Source: Nonomuraea solani
Lineage (GTDB): Bacteria > Actinomycetota > Actinomycetes > Streptosporangiales > Streptosporangiaceae
DNA length: 64,000 nt
NCBI RefSeq assembly: GCF_900108335.1
Contig: NZ_FNVT01000001.1
Span: 1,046,977-1,110,976, forward strand
Direction of reading: 5' to 3'
Both the position numbers and the translations under genes were made by a program. The notes below the pieces were generated by a model, which had not been told where the DNA came from, made no database searches, and saw only the letters and a list, made by a program, of their open reading frames with translations. Shown here in pieces: positions 42,479 through 49,691 of this stretch. Numbering within the stretch: position 1 is the first letter of the stretch; every line of letters begins with the position of its first letter.

Positions 42479-43003
42479 ATGGCATTCGCGGTAGCACGGA
42501 CGAGGGATGAGGCGCATCTCTACCTCGACCTGCACCCGTGCGCGTGCGGTTCGGTGGACACCACCTGGGACAGCGGGCTGGTCAGCGTGGAGGGCGAGCT
42601 GAGCAATCGCTACTCCGGGAGCTGCGGGGCGTGCGGGCGGCCGCGGGAATACCTGTTCGGGCTGCCGGGCAAACCCGTGATGCCCGCCGGATATCCGACG
42701 TTCGGCGGCGCCGAGTCCTCGCAACTGCTCGACGCGGGGGAGTGGATGTGGGTGGCCGATCTGACGGCGGGCAACGTGCCGGTGGACGACGAGGCCGAGG
42801 CCCGGCGCACCCTGGCGGTGGCGGCGGCGGCCGTGGAGGAGGTCGTCAAGTTCATCCCGCCGGGCGCCGACGAGGTGCCCGACGACGGGTTCTGGTCGGA
42901 GCGCGGGCAGCAGGTGCGGGCGGCCGAGCCCGGCCGGTTCCGGCTCGACCGGCTGCTGATCGTCAGGGACACCTACCGTGACCTGAAGGCGCGGCATGCC
43001 TGA
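42479..43003 (+). CDS. Toxin-locus partner protein 1 with Cys pairs
   Basis: 174 residues, 25 bases after the giant gene, with GGGAAGGA before the ATG. I know no family name. The first half has a CACG...CGAC arrangement (HPCACGS and GSCGACGRP), a likely zinc-binding ribbon. The second half reads SQLLDAGEWMWVADLTAG, then VEEVVKFIPPGADEVP, FWSERGQQVRAAEPGRF. That second half is clearly paralogous to the next gene product. Position and co-orientation suggest an immunity or chaperone protein for the giant. There is no signal peptide. Confidence 0.6.
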   Translation: MAFAVARTRDEAHLYLDLHPCACGSVDTTWDSGLVSVEGELSNRYSGSCGACGRPREYLFGLPGKPVMPAGYPTFGGAESSQLLDAGEWMWVADLTAGNVPVDDEAEARRTLAVAAAAVEEVVKFIPPGADEVPDDGFWSERGQQVRAAEPGRFRLDRLLIVRDTYRDLKARHA

Positions 43004-43532
43004 GCGCGGCACGGGCCGCTCCCTCGTGGAGGCGTACGTCCACCTCGACCTGATGGTGTCGGGCGCGTCCGACCGCGCGACGGTCACCGACACCCCCGAG
43101 GGGTGGGTGCTGCGCGTAGAAGACGTCGAGGTGCTGGTGCCGTACGAGGCGGAGGAGACGGCCCAGCAGGCGGGCGCGGTGTTCGGGACGGGGCTGTCCG
43201 AGCTGCTCGACCCGGGCCAGTGGGTGCTGATCGCCGGCACGTACGCGAGCCGGGCCCTGGAGGAGGGCCTGTTCTACGCCGCGGGCCCCGAGGATCCCGA
43301 GCAGTTCGACGCCATCGCCGCCGACTGGAGCTTCGCGGCCGAAGCGGTGGCCGAGGCGCTGAAGTTCCTGCCCGAGGGGGCCACCGAGCTGCCCGTGGAG
43401 GAGTTCTGGAGCGAGATGGGCAGAGAGGCCCGCGACGCGGAGCCCGGCCAGTTCACCAGGGAGAAGCTGGAGGGCGACCTCGCCTTCTTCCGCCAGAGCC
43501 TCGACGACTTCCACCGCCTGCACGCGCACTAG
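42996..43532 (+). CDS. Toxin-locus partner protein 2, paralogue of partner 1
   Basis: 178 residues, overlapping the preceding gene by 8 bases, with GAAGG 6 bases before the ATG. Shared blocks with partner 1 are SELLDPGQWVLIAGTYAS, VAEALKFLPEGATELP and EEFWSEMGREARDAEPGQF followed by a helix. It lacks the cysteine ribbon of partner 1. Duplicated, divergent immunity-type genes behind a toxin are a known pattern, and a pair of co-chaperones is the alternative. The stop overlaps the convergent LacI gene by 4 bases. Confidence 0.6.
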   Translation: MPERGTGRSLVEAYVHLDLMVSGASDRATVTDTPEGWVLRVEDVEVLVPYEAEETAQQAGAVFGTGLSELLDPGQWVLIAGTYASRALEEGLFYAAGPEDPEQFDAIAADWSFAAEAVAEALKFLPEGATELPVEEFWSEMGREARDAEPGQFTREKLEGDLAFFRQSLDDFHRLHAH

Positions 43533-44560
43533 GGCAGGCGCCGGGCCGTCGAGGCGCGGGCGCGTAACTCCATCGGCAGCTTGCGCACCCGCGGCTCCGC
43601 CTCGTCGGCCAGCAGCAGCTCCACGGCCCGCCGGCCGAGGTCGAAGTAGGGCAGGTCCATGCTCGACAGCGCCGGATGCAGCCAGCGGGCCAGGTCGGAG
43701 TTGTCGAACGAGATCACCGACAGGTCCTCGGGGATGCGCCGGCCGGCCGCGGCGGCCGCCTGGTAGACGCCCATCGCGGCCCGGTCGTTCATGGCGATCA
43801 CCGCCGTGGGCCGTTCGCGCTCCCACCAGCCCGCCTCGAACAGCCCGCCCAGCGCCCGGCGCGTCTCGTCGGGCCACCAGCCGCACTGGAGGTGCCCGGC
43901 GAGCCGGAGCCCCACCGCGCGCAGGCCCGCCCGGACCCCCGTCAGGCGGCGGCGGGCGGCGGGGGCGCGCGGGAGCACCTGGCCGACCAGCCAGATCCCG
44001 GTGGTGTGCCCGGCCTCTGCCAGCGCCCTGGCGGCGTCGCGGCCGGCCCTGGCGTCGTCGGGGATGACGGCCGGCACCTCCAGCGTCGGGTCGACGTTGT
44101 TCATCGTCACGAGCCGCTGCCCGCGCAGCACCTGGGGGACGGTGTGGACGGCCGTCGCCATGGTCGCGTACACGAACTTGCGCACCCCCTGCCCGAGCAG
44201 CGCGCCGACGGCCGAGACCTCCAGGGCGTCCACGCCCTCGCTGTCGGCCATCAGCACGACGTGGCCCTGGTCGGTGGCGGCGGCGACGCAGCCGCGGAGC
44301 ATCTCCCCGGCGAAGTGCTCGGTGGCCACGACGTCGGAGATGACGCCGATCGCCGGCGCTCCGGGCGGAAGGGGCGTTCTGGGCACGAGCCGGCGGCGGT
44401 AGTCGAGCGTCCGAGCGGCCTGGACGACCCGCTCCTCCGTGGCGGGGGAGATGCGCATGTCGCGGCGGCCCGACAGGACGAAGGAGGCCGTGGTGGTCGA
44501 GACTCCGGCCCGCTCGGCGACGTCACGCAGCGTCACGCGGGTGCGTTGGCCTGCAGACAT
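43529..44560 (-). CDS. LacI-family transcriptional regulator
   Basis: 343 residues from the ATG at 44560. The HTH is TLRDVAERAGVSTTTASFVL followed by SGRRDMRISPATEERVV, including the hinge region. The periplasmic-binding-like domain follows (IGVISDVVATEHFAGEMLRG, AVIAMNDRAAMGVYQAA, LSVISFDNSDLARWLHPALS). It is divergent from the sugar transporter operon at 44716. A perfect palindrome just downstream of that promoter's -35 element is the likely binding site. It should repress the operon until an imported sugar binds. Confidence 0.88.
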   Translation of the reverse strand: MSAGQRTRVTLRDVAERAGVSTTTASFVLSGRRDMRISPATEERVVQAARTLDYRRRLVPRTPLPPGAPAIGVISDVVATEHFAGEMLRGCVAAATDQGHVVLMADSEGVDALEVSAVGALLGQGVRKFVYATMATAVHTVPQVLRGQRLVTMNNVDPTLEVPAVIPDDARAGRDAARALAEAGHTTGIWLVGQVLPRAPAARRRLTGVRAGLRAVGLRLAGHLQCGWWPDETRRALGGLFEAGWWERERPTAVIAMNDRAAMGVYQAAAAAGRRIPEDLSVISFDNSDLARWLHPALSSMDLPYFDLGRRAVELLLADEAEPRVRKLPMELRARASTARRLP

Positions 44561-44598
44561 GTCGGCCCTGCCCGTCTTCGTCCGCCAGGATGCGTGTC

Positions 44599-44645
44599 TT
44601 GACATCCCGTGTAAGGAGAAGCACACTCGCGCTAAATATTTAGCA
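44599..44645 (+). promoter_or_regulatory. Promoter and LacI operator of the third sugar operon
   Basis: TTGACA at 44599-44604 is a perfect -35 element; the region 17 bases later (CACACT) is a poor -10. GCTAAATATTTAGC (44631-44644) is a perfect 14-base palindrome placed near the expected transcription start, ideal for repression by the LacI protein encoded divergently. Confidence 0.7.
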
Positions 44646-44715
44646 CAGGGGCGAAATCCCGTGAACGCCACCGACCCCCTCAGGGCTCCGGTGGCCGGCG
44701 GCAAAGGAGACCCCC

Positions 44716-45600
44716 ATGGCCACCCCCCTCAAGGCCCGCGACGACACACGACTGGCGCTGCTCTTCATCCTGCCCGCCCTGATCGGTTTCCTCGTCTTCC
44801 TGGTGTGGCCCGCGCTGCGCGGCATCTACCTGAGCTTCACCAAGTTCAACCTGCTCACGCCGGCCGAGCTCAACGGGCTCGACAACTACGTGCGGATGGC
44901 CCAGGACCCGGTCTTCTGGAACGCGATGCGGGTCACCGTCTACTACGTCGTCGTCAACATCGCCGTGCAGACGGTGCTGGCGCTGGTCATCGCGGTGATG
45001 ATGCAGCGGCTGACGCGCCGGACGTGGTTACGCGGGATCGTGCTGACGCCGTACCTGGTGTCGAACGTCGTGGCGGCGATGGTCTTCCTGTGGATCCTGG
45101 ACTTCCAGCTCGGCATCGGCAACAAGGTGCTGGAGGCCATCGGGGTCGGCAAGATCGCGTTCCTGTCCGACTCGGCCTGGGTCATCCCGACGATCGCGCT
45201 GATCAACGTCTGGCGGCACGTGGGCTACACCGCGCTGCTGATCTTCGCGGGCCTGCAGACCATCCCCGCCACCGTGTACGAGGCCGGCCGGGTGGACGGA
45301 GCCGGCGAGGTGCGGATGTTCCGCAGCATCACCCTGCCGCTGCTGCGCCCGATCATGGCCCTGGTGCTGATCATCACGGTGGTGGGGTCGTTCCAGGTGT
45401 TCGACACCGTCGCCATCGCCACCAGGGGCGGGCCGGTGGACTCGTCGAGAGTGCTGCAGTACTACATCTACGACGTCGCGTTCGGCCGCTTCCAGTTCGG
45501 CTACGCCTCGGCCATGTCGGTCGCGCTGCTGGTCGTCCTGGTGATCATCACGTTCGTTCAGTATCGGCTCACCCGGGCCGAGTCCACGGACCTGGGCTGA
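44716..45600 (+). CDS. Sugar ABC transporter permease (MalF type)
   Basis: 294 residues with AAAGGAGA before the ATG. Six membrane segments start with LALLFILPALIGFLVFLVWP, and the EAA loop is TVYEAGRVDGAGEVRMFRSI. It is the first gene of the third CUT1 system in the window. Here the order is permease, permease, binding protein, unlike the two arabinose-type operons. It is under the LacI regulator at 43529. Confidence 0.88.
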   Translation: MATPLKARDDTRLALLFILPALIGFLVFLVWPALRGIYLSFTKFNLLTPAELNGLDNYVRMAQDPVFWNAMRVTVYYVVVNIAVQTVLALVIAVMMQRLTRRTWLRGIVLTPYLVSNVVAAMVFLWILDFQLGIGNKVLEAIGVGKIAFLSDSAWVIPTIALINVWRHVGYTALLIFAGLQTIPATVYEAGRVDGAGEVRMFRSITLPLLRPIMALVLIITVVGSFQVFDTVAIATRGGPVDSSRVLQYYIYDVAFGRFQFGYASAMSVALLVVLVIITFVQYRLTRAESTDLG

Positions 45601-45610
45601 GGAGGGCTGC

Positions 45611-46558
45611 ATGGCCATCGTCACCGGCACCCCGGCCACCGCGGCCGGCTCGTACGCCGACACGGCGGAACCGCCGCCACGGCCCCGCTTCGGGGTGGGC
45701 CGCGCGTTCGCCTGGGCGTTCATGATCCTGGTGATCCTCGCCAGCCTGTTCCCGTTCTACTGGATGCTGCGCACCGCGCTGTCCAGCACCAACGCCCTCT
45801 ACGCCGGCGGCGACAGCCTGCTGCCGGTCCAGCCGTCATGGGGCGGCTTCGCGCGCGTCTTCGGGCTCCAGACCGGCCAGGAGGCGATCGACGCGGGCGG
45901 CGCGGGCCAGCCGATCGACTTCTGGCGCTACCTGCTCAACTCCGTGCTCGTCTCGACGCTGATCACCGCCGGCCAGGTGTTCTTCTCCGCCATGGCCGCC
46001 TACGCCTTCGCCCGGCTGCGCTGGCGGCACCGCGAGAAGGTGTTCGCGTTCTTCCTCGCCGGGCTGATGATCCCCTCGATCTTCACGCTGCTGCCCAACT
46101 TCGTCCTCATCAAGCAGATCGGCCTGATCGACACGGTGCTCGGGATCGCGCTGCCCAGCATGCTGATGACGCCGTTCGCGGTGTTCTTCCTGCGCCAGTT
46201 CTTCCTGACGATCTCCCGCGAGGTCGAGGAGGCCGCGCTCGTCGAGGGCGCCTCCAAGGCGCGGGTGTTCTTCCGGCTCATCCTGCCGATCTCGGCCGCG
46301 CCGATCGCGACGCTGTCGCTCCTGACCTACATCACCGCGTGGAACGAGTACTTCTGGCCGCTCATGGTCAGCTACACCGACCGCTCCCGCGTGCTCACCG
46401 TCGCGCTCGGCGTGTTCAGGGCCCAGTCGCCACAGACCGGCCCCGACTGGGCCGGGCTCATGGCGGCGACGCTGGTGGCGGCGCTGCCGATGCTGGTGCT
46501 GTTCATGGTCTTCGCCAGGCGCATCGTCAACTCCATCGGCTTCAGCGGGATCAAGTGA
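45611..46558 (+). CDS. Sugar ABC transporter permease (MalG type)
   Basis: 315 residues, 10 bases after the previous permease, with GAGGAGGG upstream. An N-terminal Ala/Pro/Arg-rich tail of about 30 residues precedes six membrane segments. The EAA loop is EVEEAALVEGASKARVFFRL, and the C-terminus IVNSIGFSGIK is typical. A longer extracytoplasmic loop (about 65-110, GGDSLLPVQPSW and following) is present compared with the other MalG-type proteins here. Confidence 0.88.
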   Translation: MAIVTGTPATAAGSYADTAEPPPRPRFGVGRAFAWAFMILVILASLFPFYWMLRTALSSTNALYAGGDSLLPVQPSWGGFARVFGLQTGQEAIDAGGAGQPIDFWRYLLNSVLVSTLITAGQVFFSAMAAYAFARLRWRHREKVFAFFLAGLMIPSIFTLLPNFVLIKQIGLIDTVLGIALPSMLMTPFAVFFLRQFFLTISREVEEAALVEGASKARVFFRLILPISAAPIATLSLLTYITAWNEYFWPLMVSYTDRSRVLTVALGVFRAQSPQTGPDWAGLMAATLVAALPMLVLFMVFARRIVNSIGFSGIK

Positions 46559-46569
46559 GGAGGCCGGCG

Positions 46570-47931
46570 ATGATCAGGAGAGCGTACGCGGCCGCGGCCC
46601 TCGTTCTGGCGGCCACCGCTTGCGGCGGCGGGGGCGGCGGCAGCGCGGGCACCATCGAGTACTGGCTCTGGGACGCCGCCCAGCAGCCCGGCTACCAGAA
46701 GTGCGCCGACGCCTTCCAGCGCCAGAACCCGGGCCTGCGCATCAACATCTCCCAGTACGGCTGGGACGACTACTGGTCCAAGCTGACCGCCGGCTTCATC
46801 GCCGACACCGCCCCCGACGTCTTCACCGACCACCTGTCGAAGTTCCCCCAGTTCGTGGACCTGCGGGTGCTGCGCCCCCTCGACGACCTCGCCGCCACCC
46901 GCGACCTGCGCGACTCCGACTACCAGCAGGGCCTGGCCGCCCTCTGGAAGGGCCAGGACGGCAAACGCTACGGCGCCCCCAAGGACTGGGACACGATCGC
47001 GATGTTCTACTCCACCGCCGCCGTGCGGGCCGCCGGCATCGACCCCGCGCAGCTCCAGAACCTCACCTGGAACCCGCGCGACGGCGGCACCTTCGAGAAG
47101 ACGATCGCCCGCCTCACCATCGACCAGAACGGCGTGCGCGGCGACGAGCCCGGCTTCGACAAGACCAAGGTCAAGACGTACGGGCTGGCCGCCGACGGCT
47201 CGGGAGGCAGTAGCTGGGGCCAGACCCAGTGGTCGGCGTTCACCGGGAGCGCCGGCTGGCAGGCCACCGACAAGAACCCGTGGGGCACCCACTTCAACCT
47301 GGACCAGCCCGTCCTGCAGGAGACCTTGAACTGGTACTTCGGGCTGGCGCGCAAGGGCTACATGGCGGACTTCGCCGCGATCGGCGGCAACACTCCCATC
47401 GGCCCCGACAAGCAGATCCAGGCGGGCGACGCCGCCATGGGGCTCAACGGCTCGTGGACGATCGCGGCGTTCACCAAGCTCACCGACGCGTCCGGCAAGA
47501 AGCTGGACATCGGCCTCGCGCCCACCCCGATCGGGCCGACCGGCAAGCGGGCCTCCATGTTCAACGGCCTGGCCGACTCGGTCACGACGTTCTCCAAGCA
47601 GCCGGAGGACGCCGCCAAATGGGTCAAGTTCCTGTCGGGCGAGGAGTGCCAGAACATCATCGGCCAGTCCGGCGTGGTGTTCCCGGCCCGGCCTCGGGGG
47701 ACGGAGCTGGCCATCCAGTACAACAAGAGCGAGCGGAACCTGGACGTCTCCCCGTTCACGAACCAGGTCAAGGACGGCACGACGTTCCTGTTCCCGGTGA
47801 CCTCGAACGCGGCCGACATCACCGCGCTGACGCGGCCGAACCTGGACGCCGTCTATATCGGCAGCGCGCCCGCCTCGTCGCTGACGGGCCTGAACGACCA
47901 GCTCAACGCCCTGTTCCAGGTGGTCGGCTGA
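46570..47931 (+). CDS. Sugar-binding lipoprotein (third CUT1 system)
   Basis: 453 residues from the ATG at 46570, with GAGGAGG at 46557-46563. The signal peptide MIRRAYAAAALVLAATAC ends in a lipobox with Cys18 followed by a Gly run. The mature domain begins IEYWLWDAAQQPGYQKCADA, typical of CUT1 binding proteins. It supplies the ligand to the two permeases encoded just before. The sugar is not predictable. Its end overlaps the convergent acyltransferase gene by 29 bases. Confidence 0.88.
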   Translation: MIRRAYAAAALVLAATACGGGGGGSAGTIEYWLWDAAQQPGYQKCADAFQRQNPGLRINISQYGWDDYWSKLTAGFIADTAPDVFTDHLSKFPQFVDLRVLRPLDDLAATRDLRDSDYQQGLAALWKGQDGKRYGAPKDWDTIAMFYSTAAVRAAGIDPAQLQNLTWNPRDGGTFEKTIARLTIDQNGVRGDEPGFDKTKVKTYGLAADGSGGSSWGQTQWSAFTGSAGWQATDKNPWGTHFNLDQPVLQETLNWYFGLARKGYMADFAAIGGNTPIGPDKQIQAGDAAMGLNGSWTIAAFTKLTDASGKKLDIGLAPTPIGPTGKRASMFNGLADSVTTFSKQPEDAAKWVKFLSGEECQNIIGQSGVVFPARPRGTELAIQYNKSERNLDVSPFTNQVKDGTTFLFPVTSNAADITALTRPNLDAVYIGSAPASSLTGLNDQLNALFQVVG

Positions 47932-49045
47932 GGTCGGAGCCGGTGGCCAGGCGTTTGCCGAGGCGCTGGGCCGGGGCCTCGATCAGGTGGTAGGTGAGGA
48001 AGGAGAGCGGGACCAGGGCGAGGAGGAACAGCGGCAGGTCCGGGGTCACGTACAGCAGGAGCGGGTGCAGGAGGTAGAGGGAGAAGCTGATCACGCCGAG
48101 CCAGGGCAGCCAGGCCGGGAACCTGCGCCGGCGCAGGGCGAAGGCCAGCCCGAACGCGCCGAAGGCGAGCACGAGCGCCGGGGCCCAGGCGGGGTCGTCC
48201 TTGGCGAAGATCCCGCAGCCCAGCACCGCCGCCACCGCGAGCCCGGCCGCGCGCCAGGAGATCGTGCCCTGCTCGGCGCGGTGGATCGCGGTGCCCGCGA
48301 ACATGGTGGCCAGGATGATCACGCCCTGCCAGGTGCCGCCGCGGCTGCCCAGCACGACCAGCGCCAGCCCGAGGAGACCGCCCGCGACGGCGGCCACCGT
48401 ACGGGCTCGGCCGCGGCCCAGCGCGCTCACCGCGATGGCCGCCACCACGGCGAGTGCGAGCACGGCGGCCACCAGGTCGGCCCGGCCGCCGATCACCGTC
48501 CGGGGGATCAGCAGCCCCGCCCCCACGGCCCCCACCGCCAGCGCGACGGCGATCCCCGCCGATCTGTGCGCCTGCCGGGCCGTGAACAGCGCCACGCACA
48601 TCAGGTAGAACGCCAGCTCGTACGAGAGCGTCCAGGTCACGCTGATGACGGAGGGCAGGTTGAGCAGTTCCTGCAGCATCGTCACGTTGCCGAGCGCGAC
48701 CACCGGCAGGGGACGTTCGGCGAGCCCGGGGGCGAGCGGGAACAGGCCCGCGGAGGCGAGGAGCAGGGCCAGGCAGAAGGCGGCCAGCAGCAGCGGCAGC
48801 AGGCGGAAGGCGCGGCCGGTCCAGAAGGCGCGCAGGTCGCCGCGCCGTTCCAGGGAGGCGGGGATGATGTAGCCGCTGACGAGGAAGAACACGAACACGC
48901 CCCAGGTGCCGGCGTCGATGCGGCGGTCCACCTCCGCCCAGACCTCGGGGACGAAGGTCCAGCCGGCGTGGTGCATGGTGACGGCCAGCGCTGCCGGTCC
49001 CCGGAGGGCGTCCAGCCAGGCCAGCCGGGCGGGGGCCAGGAGCAT
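47903..49045 (-). CDS. Membrane acyltransferase, acyltransferase-3 family
   Basis: 380 residues from the ATG at 49045. The family signature at the start is LAWLDALRGPAALAVTMHHA with the catalytic His of the MHHA segment, followed by FVFFLVSGYIIPASLERRG. About ten membrane segments follow, ending with ISFSLYLLHPLLLYV and LIEAPAQRLGKRLA. Such enzymes transfer acyl groups (often acetyl) to sugars or other envelope or metabolite substrates. The substrate is unknown. It is divergent from the TetR gene, with the CCGGACA palindrome between them. Confidence 0.85.
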   Translation of the reverse strand: MLLAPARLAWLDALRGPAALAVTMHHAGWTFVPEVWAEVDRRIDAGTWGVFVFFLVSGYIIPASLERRGDLRAFWTGRAFRLLPLLLAAFCLALLLASAGLFPLAPGLAERPLPVVALGNVTMLQELLNLPSVISVTWTLSYELAFYLMCVALFTARQAHRSAGIAVALAVGAVGAGLLIPRTVIGGRADLVAAVLALAVVAAIAVSALGRGRARTVAAVAGGLLGLALVVLGSRGGTWQGVIILATMFAGTAIHRAEQGTISWRAAGLAVAAVLGCGIFAKDDPAWAPALVLAFGAFGLAFALRRRRFPAWLPWLGVISFSLYLLHPLLLYVTPDLPLFLLALVPLSFLTYHLIEAPAQRLGKRLATGSDLSRPPGTGR

Positions 49046-49086
49046 CTGAGGCAGTTTAGGCCATAACGGACGCTGGACGATGCCAT

Positions 49087-49104
49087 CCGGACACACTTGT
49101 CCGG
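49087..49104. promoter_or_regulatory. TetR operator, CCGGACA-N4-TGTCCGG
   Basis: CCGGACACACTTGTCCGG has perfect 7-base arms. It sits just before TACGAT (49109-49114), a -10 candidate from which a leaderless mRNA would start at the GTG at 49122. The same arms occur in the SDR promoter at 53390-53407. It probably binds the TetR protein encoded next. Confidence 0.72.
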
Positions 49105-49121
49105 TTGCTACGATGGGTGTT

Positions 49122-49691
49122 GTGCCAGCCGATCGCCGACCCAACAGAGGACCCAGCGCCGCCGCCGAGAACCGCGCGGCGCTGATAGCGGCGGCCCGCG
49201 AGGTCTTCGCCGGCGCCGGATACGCCGCACCGCTCAGCACGGTCGCCCGCGCCGCCGGAGTCGGCCAGGGCAGCCTCTACCGGCACTTTCCCGACCGAGT
49301 CAGCCTGGCGATGGCCGTGTTCGAGGAGGGCGTCGCCGAGCTGGAGGCGCTGGCCGCCGAGCCGGGAACGACCGTGGACGACGTGCTCGACCTGATGACC
49401 GAGCAGACCATCGCCTCGACGGCCTTCATCGACATGGTCACCACGCGCCCGATCGACCCGGACCCGCGCATCATCGCCGTGCGCGACCGGGTGGCGAGGA
49501 TCCTGGCCGGCGTGCTCGCCGACCCGGCCAGGGCGAGCGGCATCCGGGCGGGCGTCACGGCCGACGACCTGGTCCTGGTGGTCGGCATGCTGTCCGGCAT
49601 CCTCGCCAAGACCCCGGCTTCCGCCCGCCGCCAGATCGCCGACCGGGTGTGGGCCCTGCTGCGGGCCGGCCTAGGAGACCGTACGCAGTAG
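49122..49691 (+). CDS. TetR-family transcriptional regulator
   Basis: 189 residues from the GTG at 49122 (MPADRRPNRGPSAAAENR). An ATG at 49113 would add three residues but lies within the proposed -10 box. The HTH is ALIAAAREVFAGAGYAAPL followed by VARAAGVGQGSLYRHFPDRV. The rest is a helical ligand domain. The palindrome at 49087 overlaps its own promoter, so autoregulation is likely. The matching palindrome at 53390 suggests that the SDR gene at 52608 is also a target. The acyltransferase is divergent and may be controlled too. It overlaps the convergent regulator gene by 21 bases. Confidence 0.85.
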   Translation: MPADRRPNRGPSAAAENRAALIAAAREVFAGAGYAAPLSTVARAAGVGQGSLYRHFPDRVSLAMAVFEEGVAELEALAAEPGTTVDDVLDLMTEQTIASTAFIDMVTTRPIDPDPRIIAVRDRVARILAGVLADPARASGIRAGVTADDLVLVVGMLSGILAKTPASARRQIADRVWALLRAGLGDRTQ

